The notes under the pieces are model-generated. The model was given only the letters and a program-made list of their open reading frames with translations. It made no database searches and was not told the DNA's origin. The translations under genes and the position numbers were made by a program. This document shows, in pieces, positions 49,656 through 58,014 of a stretch of 64,000 nt of DNA. How positions within the stretch are numbered: the stretch's first letter is position 1; each line of letters starts with the position of its first letter. This DNA comes from Microthrixaceae bacterium (GTDB lineage: Bacteria; Actinomycetota; Acidimicrobiia; Acidimicrobiales; DATDAH01): positions 1-64,000 of the forward strand of contig JACJWK010000011.1 in assembly GCA_020637195.1 (NCBI GenBank), in the 5' to 3' direction.

Positions 49656-50451
49656 ATGAGCACGCTGAGCATCGAGGTCGACCCGGCCGACGCCGGCTTC
49701 GACCCCGACCGCCTGGGCCGCATCGACGCCCACTTCCGACGCTACGTCGACGACGGGCGGCTGCCCGGCTGGTTGCTGGTGGTCACCCGTGGCGGGCGGC
49801 GGGTGCACGTCGGACGCGCCGGCCACCGAGACGTCGAGAACGGTCTGCCGGTCGAGGACGACACGGTGTTTCGCATCTACTCGATGACCAAGCCCGTCAC
49901 CTCGGTGGCGGCGATGATGCTGTACGAGGAGGGCTGGTTCGAGCGCGCTCTACGTGCCCCACCCCGAGACCGGCCGGATCCTGCGCTACGACCCGATCGG
50001 CGACGCCGCCGCGCGACCGCCGGCCTACCTGTCCGGTGGCGGCGGGCTCGTGTCCACCGCCCACGACTACCTGCGGTTCTGCGAGATGCTGCGTCGCGGC
50101 GGCGAGCTCGACGGCGCCCGCCTCCTCGGGCCCCGCACGGTCGACTTCATGACCACGAACCACCTGCCCGGCGGCGTGGACCTCGAGGCGTTCGGCCAGT
50201 CCACCTTCGCCGAGACGGCCTACGACGGCGTCGGCTTCGGCCTCGGGTTCTCGGTGGTCATCGACCCGGCGGCGGCCAAGGTCCCCTCGTCGGTCGGCGA
50301 GTACGCATGGGGCGGCGCTGCGTCCACCGGGTTCTGGGTCGACCCCGTCGAGGACGTCACCGCGGTGTTCCTCACCCAGCTCCTCCCGTCCAGCACCTAC
50401 AACCTCCGGGCCCAGTTCAAACAGCTGGTCAAGGCCGCGCTGATCGACTGA
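49656..50451 (+). pseudogene. Serine hydrolase (class C beta-lactamase-like) with internal deletion and frameshift
   Basis: The first 96 codons (frame 3) match the N-terminus of beta-lactamase-related serine hydrolases, including the catalytic Ser-x-x-Lys in IYSMTKPVTS and the following MMLYEEGWF. At about 49943 the sequence jumps to frame 1 and to the last 165 residues of the family (ALYVPHPETGR, YLSGGGGLVSTAHDYLRF, GEYAWGGAASTGFWVDP). About 130-150 residues that should hold the LLTHTSG and YS-x-S/N motifs are missing. So the gene is deleted internally and out of frame. It would not give an active enzyme. Confidence 0.8.
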
Positions 50452-50465
50452 GCGGGACCGAGCAC

Positions 50466-50471
50466 TAGCGT
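50466..50471 (+). promoter_or_regulatory. -10 box, leaderless type, for enoyl-CoA hydratase
   Basis: TAGCGT lies 8 bases before ATG 50480; no ribosome site is present. Confidence 0.55.
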
Positions 50472-50479
50472 CCCGCCCC

Positions 50480-51286
50480 ATGACGAGCTACCTCGAGGTG
50501 TCCGAGCCGCGCCCGCACGTGCGCCAGCTCACGCTGAACCGGCCCGAGCGCATGAACGCGATGTCGTTCGACACGGTCACGCCGCTCCGCGACGCCCTGC
50601 GCGACGCGGGCGAGGACAACGACGCCTGGGTGGTGATCCTCACCGGCTCGGGCGCCGGCTTCTGCTCGGGTCTCGACCTCGAGGACGCCGGCATGCCCCC
50701 GAACAGCGCCGGGCTGCCCCTGTCGCGGATGGCCATGCGGGCCATGGAGCACTTCAGCGAGCTGGTGCCCATCATGCGGGGCCTGCCCCAGCCGGTGATC
50801 GCCGCGGTCAACGGTCCCGCCATCGGCGGCGGCATGTGCCTGTCGCTCGGCGCCGACATCCGCGTGGCCGCGCGGTCGGCGTACTGGCGGGCGGCCGGCA
50901 TCAACAACGGGCTGGGGGCCGTCGAGCTCGGGCTCAGCTACACCCTCAGCCGGGCCATCGGCTCGTCGCGGGCGTTCGAGATCTGCCTCTCGGGACGTGA
51001 CGTCGGCGCCGAGGAGGCCGAGCGCATCGGCCTCGTGTCACGCACCGTCCCCGACGACGAGCTGCTCGACGTCTGCTACGAGCTGGCCGAGCGCATCTGC
51101 GGGTTCTCCACCCACGGCGTGGCCATGACCAAGAAGCTGCTGTGGTCGTCGCTCGAGATCGGCAGCCTCGAGGCCGCCATCGACCTCGAGAACCGCAACC
51201 AGCTCCTCATCCGCCTGACCACCCAGAACCTCGAGGAGTACATCCGCAGCCGCAAGGAGGGCCGCGACCCGGTGTACGACGACTGA
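50480..51286 (+). CDS. Enoyl-CoA hydratase/isomerase family protein
   Basis: Crotonase-fold protein of 268 residues. Motifs: LTLNRPERMNAMSFD, ILTGSGAGFCSGLDL (first oxyanion loop), VNGPAIGGGMCLSLGADIRV (second oxyanion loop), then GLGAVELGLSYTLSRAIG. The usual catalytic Glu of the first position lies in a region reading NNGLGAVELG, giving one plausible Glu. A CoA-ester hydratase or isomerase in lipid or steroid-type breakdown is likely; the precise substrate is open. Leaderless start at ATG 50480. It is convergent with the SRPBCC gene, 20 bases away. Confidence 0.9.
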   Translation: MTSYLEVSEPRPHVRQLTLNRPERMNAMSFDTVTPLRDALRDAGEDNDAWVVILTGSGAGFCSGLDLEDAGMPPNSAGLPLSRMAMRAMEHFSELVPIMRGLPQPVIAAVNGPAIGGGMCLSLGADIRVAARSAYWRAAGINNGLGAVELGLSYTLSRAIGSSRAFEICLSGRDVGAEEAERIGLVSRTVPDDELLDVCYELAERICGFSTHGVAMTKKLLWSSLEIGSLEAAIDLENRNQLLIRLTTQNLEEYIRSRKEGRDPVYDD

Positions 51287-51306
51287 GGGATCCGAGCGGT
51301 CGGCCC

Positions 51307-51813
51307 TCAGTCGTCGTCCTCGGTGACGAGGGCCTCGATGCGCTCGAGGGTGGCGGCCATGTTCCGGGCCGTCTCCTTGGACGCCAGCGCCTTCACCAGC
51401 GGCTTGGTGAGGGGGGACTCCTGGCGGATGTCCCAGCTCTCGCGCACGGCCGTGCCCCCACCCACGGGCTCGAGCTCGTAGCGCCAGATGCGTCCACCGA
51501 ACCGCCCGCCGATGCGGCCCGGGCCCTTGGTCTGCCAGGCGATGCGGCGGTTGGGCTCGTACTCCACCACCGTCGACACCATCGAGTAGGGCACGCCCAT
51601 CTTCATCGACATGCCGAACGTCGAGCCCAGCACGAGCGGGTCGGGCGCGTCACGGGCCGCGACCACCGTGCCCGAGCCGTCGATCTCGTGGTGCAGGTTG
51701 GCGTTGGCGAGGTAACGGAAGATGGCCTCGGGCGGCGCGACGATCACCCGCTCGACGGTGATGACGTCGGGGTCGTCACTCAGGTCGCGGGTATGGCCGT
51801 CGTGCCGGGTCAC
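51307..51813 (-). CDS. SRPBCC family (START-like) protein
   Basis: Ligand-binding helix-grip protein of 168 residues, polyketide-cyclase/SRPBCC type. It has VERVIVAPPEAIFRYLANAN at the start, then VVEYEPNRRIAWQTKGPG, the strand pair RIWRYELEPVGGGTAVRESW, and a long C-terminal helix (ETARNMAATLERIEAL). It would bind or carry a hydrophobic small molecule. GTG 51813 overlaps the TGA of the upstream spermidine-synthase-like gene (GTGA), so the two are coupled and may share a ligand or pathway; that is inference. Confidence 0.85.
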   Translation of the reverse strand: MTRHDGHTRDLSDDPDVITVERVIVAPPEAIFRYLANANLHHEIDGSGTVVAARDAPDPLVLGSTFGMSMKMGVPYSMVSTVVEYEPNRRIAWQTKGPGRIGGRFGGRIWRYELEPVGGGTAVRESWDIRQESPLTKPLVKALASKETARNMAATLERIEALVTEDDD

Positions 51814-54332
51814 GAGGCCACCGCCGTGGCGGCCCGCCCGGGCCCGGCGAGGCTCCGCAGCGCCACGAGCGCCACCAGGTAGATGGCGAGGGCCACGAAG
51901 AGCACGGTCTGGAAGCCGAAGGCCATCGCCAGCATGGTGGTGAGCACCGAGCCGACCACCGACGCGAATCCGTTCACCGCCCATCCCCACGCCACGTACT
52001 CGGAGGGGTGGTCGGTGAGCGCGGCCACCGCGCCGAGGCCGAGGGGCATGAACATGCCGAGGCAGAGACCGAGCGGCGCGAGCACCAGGAAGGCGACGGC
52101 CACCCGTGCGAGCAGCGGTGTCGTCAACAGCGCGTCCGTGAGCGGCGCCAGGGCGAAGGCGTAGAACAAGGTGAGGGCCACGATGGCCACCCCGAGGACC
52201 GGGATCGCCCGCTGGACCTGGCCCGCCCAGCGACCGCTGAGCAGCGCGCCCACGCCGGTGAAGAGCAGGATCGAGGCCAGCGTCACCGTGAGCGAGTAGG
52301 TGGGGTAGCCGAGGAACAGCGTCAGCTTCTGGATGAGGGTGATCTCGATGAAGATGAAGCCGAAGCCGAGCGACGCGAAGTAGATCACCGAGCGGCCCTT
52401 GCGGGGCAGCCGGGTGAAGATGCCCCGGATCGCCACGAACGGCAGCAGCAGGAACACCGCGGCGAACAGCGTGGCCACCACGAGCAACAGGAGCAGGACC
52501 CGCTCGCCGATGCCCACCTCGAACAGCTCGAGGTCGCCCGGGTCGACCGGGTGGACCATGTCGCCCAGCACGGTGTCGAACGACGTGAAGTGCCAGAAGA
52601 AGGGGCCGTCGTCGGAGATCGAGTGGACGTCGTTCGGGTAGTCGTCGAAGAACCGGTCGAGCTCGTCGCCCTGGGCGGTGACCAGGTCGCTGACCGGCTC
52701 GCCCGCCACCGGCTGGCCCGGCGCGTACCGCAGGCGGGAGCCCTCGATGTCGTCGAGCCCGGTGGTGAAGGCGTCGATCTCCTCGTCGGTGAAGGGCTCC
52801 TCCTTCACGAGGATGGTGGACAGCTGCTGGCCGAAGCCCACCGCCGGCGTGGTGGCCACCATGATGTGGTCGGTCGGGTCGTCGACGCCCTGCGACGCCA
52901 GCGCCTCGCGGGCGGTGGCCACGTAGCGGGCCGTCCGGTTGGGCTGGTTCTCGAAGTCGAATTCGCCGAACTGGGCGGCCAGCACCCCGTCGCCGCCGAG
53001 GTGGTCGAGGCTGTCCTCGATGGCCTCCCTGGTGTACAGGTAGCTCTCGGAGAGCACGAAGGCCCCCGAGCTGGCCGCGTTCGTCGCCGCGTAGCTGTCG
53101 GGGGCGGGGAACCAGACGATGTCGTAGGTGTCGTCGCTGCGGGCGAGGAACGACCGGCCGTCGCCGTTGACGTAGTTGACCCGGGGATCGTCGGCGAGGT
53201 GGCCGGCGTAGTCCGCGAACCGGTTGGCGGTGAGGTCGTAGGTGACCGGGTTGAGCTCGATGGCGTCGATGTGGCCGGCGTCGAAGTAGAGCGAGGCCAG
53301 CACCTCGTTGCCGCCCGCGGCGCCGATGATCATCACGTCCTCGGGCGGGTCGCCCACCACCGCGAAGGGCAGCAGGCGGGGGTCGGTGTCGAAGCGGCCG
53401 AGGCTCGCCGTGTCGCCGTCCCAGCGGTAGATGGCCGAGCCGGGGGTGCCGTCGTGGTAGAGCAGCTTGGTCTCCTCGCTGACCTGGACGGCGTCCACCC
53501 GGAACACCGGGCTCCACTCCGACACCACGTTCTCCTTGCCGGCGACGTTCTCCTTGACGGCGTCGAGCTGGAGGGTGGGCAGCAGGCTCGGGGCCACGAC
53601 ACCGGCGGCGAGGGCCACGAGGAACACCGCGCCGGCCACCAGCGCCGGCGTCGACGCCCGCCACGCCTGGCGCAGGCCCACGAGGGCCAGCAGCACGCCG
53701 GCGAGGCACACGACCGAGGGCGGGCCGATGGTGGCGACGAGGTACACGACGACGAGGCAGGCCAGGGCGGCGCCGGCCAGGTCCGCGAAGTAGAGCCGGC
53801 CGATGCGGTCGGAGCGACGGCCGAACAGCGTGGCGATCATGATGCCGATGGCGACGAACGAGCCGTAGACCGACAGCGAGATGACCACGAGCGCGGCCAG
53901 GTTCTTCAGCGAGCTGCCCGTGCCGTAGTCCCAGATGCGCAGCGTGTCGATGGGGGTGCGGGCCAACACGACGTAGCCGATCCCGACGCTGAGGGCGCCC
54001 GCCAGCGACCCCCACATCATCACGGCGCGGGTGGCCGAGTGGCGCAGGCGCTTGGAGATGGCGACGAACACGCTGCCCGACCCGATGCCGAGCAGGGCCA
54101 GGCCGATCACCAGGTACACCCAGTAGTAGAAGAGCTTGTACGAGATGATCCGGGTGTAGGAGATCTCGATCAGCAGCCCGGCCATCGAGACCAGGAAGAT
54201 CTCGAGGTAGTAGCTGCGCCGGTCGCCGGCGTCACGCTCCTCGAAGTCGTCGGGATCGACGTCGATGTGCACGCGCCCGTCGTCGGACGGCGGCTCGGAC
54301 AGGTCGTCGGTGGGGTCATCGGTGGAGGACAA
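51810..54332 (-). CDS. Large membrane protein with spermidine-synthase-like methyltransferase-fold domain
   Basis: About 840 residues: an acidic N-terminus, about six transmembrane helices (residues 35-260), a soluble Rossmann domain of the spermidine synthase family (about 265-620) and about seven C-terminal helices. The cofactor loop reads VMIIGAAGGNEVLASLYFD and the acidic strand IDAIELNPV; NGDGRSFLARSDDTYDIVWF follows. The usual catalytic Asp strand is altered (WFPAPDSY). A true aminopropyltransferase is therefore uncertain. TTG 54332 is chosen because TAGGCT lies 7 bases before it; GTG 54353 is the alternative. Coupled to the SRPBCC gene by GTGA. Confidence 0.82.
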   Translation of the reverse strand: MSSTDDPTDDLSEPPSDDGRVHIDVDPDDFEERDAGDRRSYYLEIFLVSMAGLLIEISYTRIISYKLFYYWVYLVIGLALLGIGSGSVFVAISKRLRHSATRAVMMWGSLAGALSVGIGYVVLARTPIDTLRIWDYGTGSSLKNLAALVVISLSVYGSFVAIGIMIATLFGRRSDRIGRLYFADLAGAALACLVVVYLVATIGPPSVVCLAGVLLALVGLRQAWRASTPALVAGAVFLVALAAGVVAPSLLPTLQLDAVKENVAGKENVVSEWSPVFRVDAVQVSEETKLLYHDGTPGSAIYRWDGDTASLGRFDTDPRLLPFAVVGDPPEDVMIIGAAGGNEVLASLYFDAGHIDAIELNPVTYDLTANRFADYAGHLADDPRVNYVNGDGRSFLARSDDTYDIVWFPAPDSYAATNAASSGAFVLSESYLYTREAIEDSLDHLGGDGVLAAQFGEFDFENQPNRTARYVATAREALASQGVDDPTDHIMVATTPAVGFGQQLSTILVKEEPFTDEEIDAFTTGLDDIEGSRLRYAPGQPVAGEPVSDLVTAQGDELDRFFDDYPNDVHSISDDGPFFWHFTSFDTVLGDMVHPVDPGDLELFEVGIGERVLLLLLVVATLFAAVFLLLPFVAIRGIFTRLPRKGRSVIYFASLGFGFIFIEITLIQKLTLFLGYPTYSLTVTLASILLFTGVGALLSGRWAGQVQRAIPVLGVAIVALTLFYAFALAPLTDALLTTPLLARVAVAFLVLAPLGLCLGMFMPLGLGAVAALTDHPSEYVAWGWAVNGFASVVGSVLTTMLAMAFGFQTVLFVALAIYLVALVALRSLAGPGRAATAVAS

Positions 54333-54339
54333 CCGGGCG

Positions 54340-54345
54340 AGCCTA
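54340..54345 (-). promoter_or_regulatory. -10 box, leaderless type, for spermidine-synthase-like gene
   Basis: On the minus strand TAGGCT lies 7 bases before TTG 54332, which decides that unusual start. Confidence 0.5.
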
Positions 54346-54413
54346 GGAGGCACCCTGGGGGTGATCCAGTCGGCCCCACCGGGCCCAGGGCCGGGCGGCC
54401 CGCGCCGGCGGGT

Positions 54414-54419
54414 CATGCT
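54414..54419 (+). promoter_or_regulatory. Possible -10 box, leaderless type
   Basis: CATGCT lies 6 bases before ATG 54426; no ribosome site. Confidence 0.35.
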
Positions 54420-54425
54420 GGGGGC

Positions 54426-55244
54426 ATGATCCGGACCGACGACGACGGCCGGGTGCGGCTCCTCACCCTCGACCGCCCCGACAAGCTCAACGCCTTCAAC
54501 GACGCGCTCTACGACGCCACCGCCGCGGCGCTGCGCGGTGCCGCGGCGGATCCCGAGGTGGCCGTGGTCGTGATCACCGGGAGGGGCCGGGCGTTCTCCA
54601 CCGGGACCGACGTCTCGGAGATGTCGGCGCTGGCATCGGGCGAGACCTCGGGCGAGTCCCACGGCTTCCCGGGACTGGTCGACGCGTTGGTCGACTTCCC
54701 CAAGCCGCTGCTCTGCGCCGTGAACGGCCTGGCGCTGGGCATCGGCGCCACGATGCTCGGGTACGCGGACCTGGTGCTGATGTCCACCGAGGCCCGGGTG
54801 CGTTGCCCGTTCACCGACCTGGCCGTGGCCCCGGAGGCGGCCAGCAGCTACACGTTCCCCCTCCTGCTGGGCCGCCAGGACGCCGCCTGGGTGCTGCTCA
54901 GCTCCGAGTGGTTCAGCGCCGAGGAGTGCCGCGAGATGGGCCTGGCCTGGAAGGTGTGCGCGCCCGACGACCTGCTCCCCGAGACGATGGAGCGGGCCCG
55001 GCTCCTCGCCACCAAGCCCGTCGCCTCGCTCGTCGAGACCAAGCGCACCTACACGGCCGGGTTCCGAGACGCCGTGGCCGCGGCCCGGGCCCGCGAGGAC
55101 CACGCCTTCGTCCGGCTGCTGGGCCAGCCCGCCAACACCGAGGCCTTCACCGCGCTGTTCGAGCGGCGCCCACCCGACTTCGCCGCCGTCGACGCCGCCC
55201 ACCCGGTCGACACCGCCCGCCACGCCAGCGACGACGCCCCGTGA
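54426..55244 (+). CDS. Enoyl-CoA hydratase/isomerase family protein
   Basis: Crotonase-fold protein of 272 residues: LLTLDRPDKLNAFNDALY, ITGRGRAFSTGTDVSEM (first oxyanion loop), CAVNGLALGIGATMLGYADL (second loop), and FTDLAVAPEAASSYTFPLLLG where a catalytic Glu is present. The pattern EAASSYTFPLLLG and GLAWKVCAPDDLLPE is close to delta-isomerase-type (ECI/PaaG-like) members. Cytoplasmic. It is followed in the same direction by an LLM oxidoreductase and a DUF2071 gene. Confidence 0.88.
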   Translation: MIRTDDDGRVRLLTLDRPDKLNAFNDALYDATAAALRGAAADPEVAVVVITGRGRAFSTGTDVSEMSALASGETSGESHGFPGLVDALVDFPKPLLCAVNGLALGIGATMLGYADLVLMSTEARVRCPFTDLAVAPEAASSYTFPLLLGRQDAAWVLLSSEWFSAEECREMGLAWKVCAPDDLLPETMERARLLATKPVASLVETKRTYTAGFRDAVAAARAREDHAFVRLLGQPANTEAFTALFERRPPDFAAVDAAHPVDTARHASDDAP

Positions 55245-55314
55245 CCGGCCGCCCGCGGTGCCCGAGCGGATCGACGGCGGAACACCCGCGGGCCCGGTGG
55301 CGTTCCACCCCACG

Positions 55315-56361
55315 ATGAGCGCGCTCGGCGTCCCCCTCTCGGTGCTCGACCTCGCCCCCGTGGCCGAGGGGTCCTCGCCGGCCGAGGCCCTGGCCGTCAC
55401 CGCCGACTACGCGCGCACGGTCGAGGCCCTCGGCTACCGCCGCTACTGGGTGGCCGAGCACCACGGCATGCCGGGGATCGCCAGCTCGGCGCCTCCCGTG
55501 CTGCTCGCCCACGTGGCCACCGCCACCGAGTCGATCCGGCTGGGCTCGGGAGGCGTGATGCTCCCCAACCACGCCCCGCTCGTCGTCGCCGAGCAGTTCG
55601 GGATGCTCGAGGCGCTCCACCCCGGCCGCATCGACCTCGGGTTGGGACGGGCACCCGGCACCGACCCCGTCACCGCCCACGCCATCCGCCGCCAGCGGGT
55701 CGACGGTCCCGACGAGTTCCCGAGCCAGCTCGCCGAGCTGGTGGGCTACTTCGACGGCACCATCCCCGCGGACCACCCGTTCTCCCGCATCGAGGCCACG
55801 CCCGCCCACGGCTACCGGCCCGAGATCTGGCTGCTGGGGTCCAGCGACTTCAGCGCCACCCTCGCCGGGCGCCTCGGCCTGCCCTTCTCCTTCGCCTACC
55901 ACTTCGCCCCCGCCGGGCTCGACACCGCGCTGGCCGCCTACCGGGCCGCGTTCGACCCCTCCGACGCGTGCCCCGAGCCCCACGTGATGCTGGGCGTCTC
56001 GGTGGTGTGCGCCGACACCGACGAGCACGCCCGCTGGCTGGCGGCGCCCGGAGGCCTCGCCTTCCTGCGCCTCCGCGAGGGACGGCCCGGCCGCTACCCC
56101 ACGCCCGAGGAGGCGGCCGCCCGGCCGCTCACCCCGGCCGAGCAGGCCGCCGTCGAGGGCTGGACCCGCTCGCACGTCGTGGGCCCGCCCGACGCCGTGG
56201 CCTCCGGGCTGGCCGAGCTGGTCGAGCGGACCGGCGTGCAGGAGCTGATGGTCAGCACGATGCTGCCCGATCCCGACGAGCGCACCCGCTCGGCCCGCCT
56301 CGTCGCCGAGGCGACGGGCCTCGCGACCGCCCGCACGGCGGCCGGAGCGGGCCCGGGCTGA
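55315..56361 (+). CDS. LLM class flavin-dependent oxidoreductase (luciferase-like)
   Basis: Luciferase-like monooxygenase of about 348 residues, the group whose members start LSVLDLAPV and continue YRRYWVAEHHGMPGIASSAP. LGSGGVMLPNHAPLVVAEQF, HPGRIDLGLGRAPGTD and WLLGSSDFSATLAGRLGLPF are further family blocks. It probably uses FMNH2 or F420H2; cofactor choice is not readable. ATG 55315 matches the family start; an in-frame GTG at 55258 would add 19 poorly conserved residues. GTG of the DUF2071 gene follows directly after its TGA, so the two are coupled. Confidence 0.88.
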   Translation: MSALGVPLSVLDLAPVAEGSSPAEALAVTADYARTVEALGYRRYWVAEHHGMPGIASSAPPVLLAHVATATESIRLGSGGVMLPNHAPLVVAEQFGMLEALHPGRIDLGLGRAPGTDPVTAHAIRRQRVDGPDEFPSQLAELVGYFDGTIPADHPFSRIEATPAHGYRPEIWLLGSSDFSATLAGRLGLPFSFAYHFAPAGLDTALAAYRAAFDPSDACPEPHVMLGVSVVCADTDEHARWLAAPGGLAFLRLREGRPGRYPTPEEAAARPLTPAEQAAVEGWTRSHVVGPPDAVASGLAELVERTGVQELMVSTMLPDPDERTRSARLVAEATGLATARTAAGAGPG

Positions 56362-57003
56362 GTGCGCGCCACCGCCCGCCTCGAGCGCTTCGCGGTGGTC
56401 ACCTTCGACGCCGACCCCCCGGCACTCCGGCGCCTGCTGCCGCCGGGCGTCGAGGTGGACCGGCCGCTCGTGTCCGCGGTCGCCTACCGCTACGTCCGGC
56501 TGGGCCTCGACCGGCTGCCCCTCCCCCGCCTGTCGGGCGACCAGGTCCACCTGCGGGCGTACGTGCGGGTGGGTGCCGAGCGCGGGGTGTGGTTCCTGCG
56601 CACCGTGCAGGACAGCGCCTTCGCCACCCTGCCCCGCCGCGTGTGGGGCATGCCCTGGGAGCGGGGAGCGGTGTCGATCACCGACGACCGCCCGGGCCAC
56701 GTCGAGGTCCGGGCCGACGGCATCGAGCTCCACGTCGGCCCCCCGATCGACGGTGCCGGCCCGCCCGATCCCACGGTGTCGTCGGCCTCGGTCGGCTGGT
56801 ACCTCGGACGCGGCACCGTGCGCCGGTTCTCGGTCAGCTTCGACGACGGGGTGGTGGCCGGGTGCGCCGGCCCGTGCCGGGTGGCGGCGTTCGAGTCGAC
56901 CGGCCTGGTCCGTCCGGGCCAGCCGCCGCGGTCGGCGTTCCGCCACCCCGACACCGACATCGCGATCCACCTCCCTCCCCGGCCCGTGTTCTCGAGGCGA
57001 TAG
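56362..57003 (+). CDS. DUF2071 (YqjF-like, acetoacetate-decarboxylase-like fold) protein
   Basis: Protein of 213 residues in the DUF2071/YqjF group. It has FAVVTFDADPPALRRLLPPG, VSAVAYRYVRLGLDRLPL, VHLRAYVRVGAERGVWFLR and PRRVWGMPWERGAVSI, matching the family pattern. No enzymatic function is established for the group. GTG 56362 follows the TGA of the luciferase-like gene without a gap. Its own TAG lies inside a 17-base hairpin shared with the convergent SDR gene. Confidence 0.82.
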   Translation: MRATARLERFAVVTFDADPPALRRLLPPGVEVDRPLVSAVAYRYVRLGLDRLPLPRLSGDQVHLRAYVRVGAERGVWFLRTVQDSAFATLPRRVWGMPWERGAVSITDDRPGHVEVRADGIELHVGPPIDGAGPPDPTVSSASVGWYLGRGTVRRFSVSFDDGVVAGCAGPCRVAAFESTGLVRPGQPPRSAFRHPDTDIAIHLPPRPVFSRR

Positions 57004-57030
57004 CGGTCGGATCCCGACCGCCATCGCCTC
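56994..57030. terminator. Bidirectional hairpin overlapping the DUF2071 stop
   Basis: Arms 56994-57010 and 57014-57030 pair over 17 bases with one mismatch and a 3-base loop; the core is GCGGTCGG with CCGACCGC. It lies between convergent genes. Confidence 0.7.
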
Positions 57031-57043
57031 GACGTGGTGGCCG

Positions 57044-57927
57044 TCAGTCGGGGTCGAAGGGACCGAGACCCATCTGGTCGCGGACCGTCACGACCGGGGG
57101 GTTGGTGAGGGTGCGCCGCTGCCAGTTGGCGCCGTCGACCACCAGGGTGTGCCCGCTGATGAAGCGGGCGTACGGCGAGGCCAGGAACGTGGCCGCCCAC
57201 CCCAGCTCCTGGCGCTGCCCCACCCGCAGGGCGGGCTGGCACACGTCCTTGTCGTGGGTGCGGTCGAGGCTGCCGGTGATGTCGGCGGTCATGTCCTCGT
57301 GGGGGAACAGCCCGGGGACGAGCGCGTTCACCTGGATGCCGTAGGGGCCCCACTCGACCGCGAGGGTCTCGGTGAGGTTGACCACGCCGGCCTTGGCCGC
57401 CGCCGAGTGGGCGAAGCCGGGGCCGCCCGTCCACGCGTACGAGGCGGCGATGTTGACGATCGACGCCGGCGTGCCCGCCGCCAGGTGGCGGCGGCCGAAC
57501 TCACGGGCGCACAGGAAGGTGCCGTTGAGGGTGATGTCGACCACCGTGCGCCACGCGTTCGGCGACATGTCCTCGGCGGGCACGGGGAAGTTGGCGGCGG
57601 CGTTGTTGACCAGCACGCCGGGCAGCCCGAACGCCTCGGTGGCGGCGTCGAACGCGGCGGCGACGGCGTCGGGGTCGCGGATGTCGCACGCCACGGTGGT
57701 CACGGGGGCGCCGATCGCCTCGATCGCCGCGGTGGCGGCCTCGAGGTGCTCGGGCTTGCGGCTGGCCACGACCAGCGAGGCGCCCAGCCAGGCGAACTCG
57801 GCGGCGATGGCCTTGCCCAGCCGGTCCCGCCGCCGGTGACGAGCACCGCCACCCCGTCGAACGTCCCCGGCACCAGCGCGGTGGCGCCCGGCGCCGGCGG
57901 CGCCGTCAACCCGATCTTCTCAGCCAT
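57044..57927 (-). pseudogene. SDR family oxidoreductase (2,4-dienoyl-CoA reductase-like), one-base frameshift
   Basis: Short-chain dehydrogenase of about 290 residues if the frame were intact. The start (ATG 57927, ribosome site GGGGGAGGAACG) reads to VAVLVTGGGTG and then leaves frame. Restoring one C near 57819-57822 gives GGGTGLGKAIA and joins the long downstream frame: SRKPEHLEAATAAIEA, LVNNAAANFPVPAEDM, IVNIAASYAWTGGPG, then HSAAAKAGVVNLTETLAVEW. The lack of the common YxxxK, replaced by HSAAAKAG, is typical of dienoyl-CoA reductases. So one base is missing in the cofactor loop: a fresh mutation or a sequencing error. The enzyme would reduce unsaturated CoA esters. Confidence 0.8.
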
Positions 57928-57937
57928 CGTTCCTCCC

Positions 57938-58000
57938 CCGATCCGGTTCGTTCTGGCTCCCGACTCGACCGCTCTGACGACCGGATCGGGAGCCAGAACG
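57938..58000. terminator. Palindromic region with two competing hairpins
   Basis: CGTTCTGGCTCCCGA (57949-57963) pairs perfectly with TCGGGAGCCAGAACG (57986-58000). CCGATCCGGT (57938-57947) pairs perfectly with ACCGGATCGG (57980-57989). The pairings share 57986-57989 and exclude each other. The element lies between the stop of the crotonase gene (58015) and the start of the SDR gene, both on the minus strand. Confidence 0.6.
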
Positions 58001-58014
58001 GGGGTGTGCGTCCA

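Noticed and set aside
52008..54425. Upstream part of an open frame ending at 55244
   Set aside because: Antisense shadow of the spermidine-synthase-like gene; the real protein starts at ATG 54426 with a leaderless -10 box and a crotonase N-terminus.
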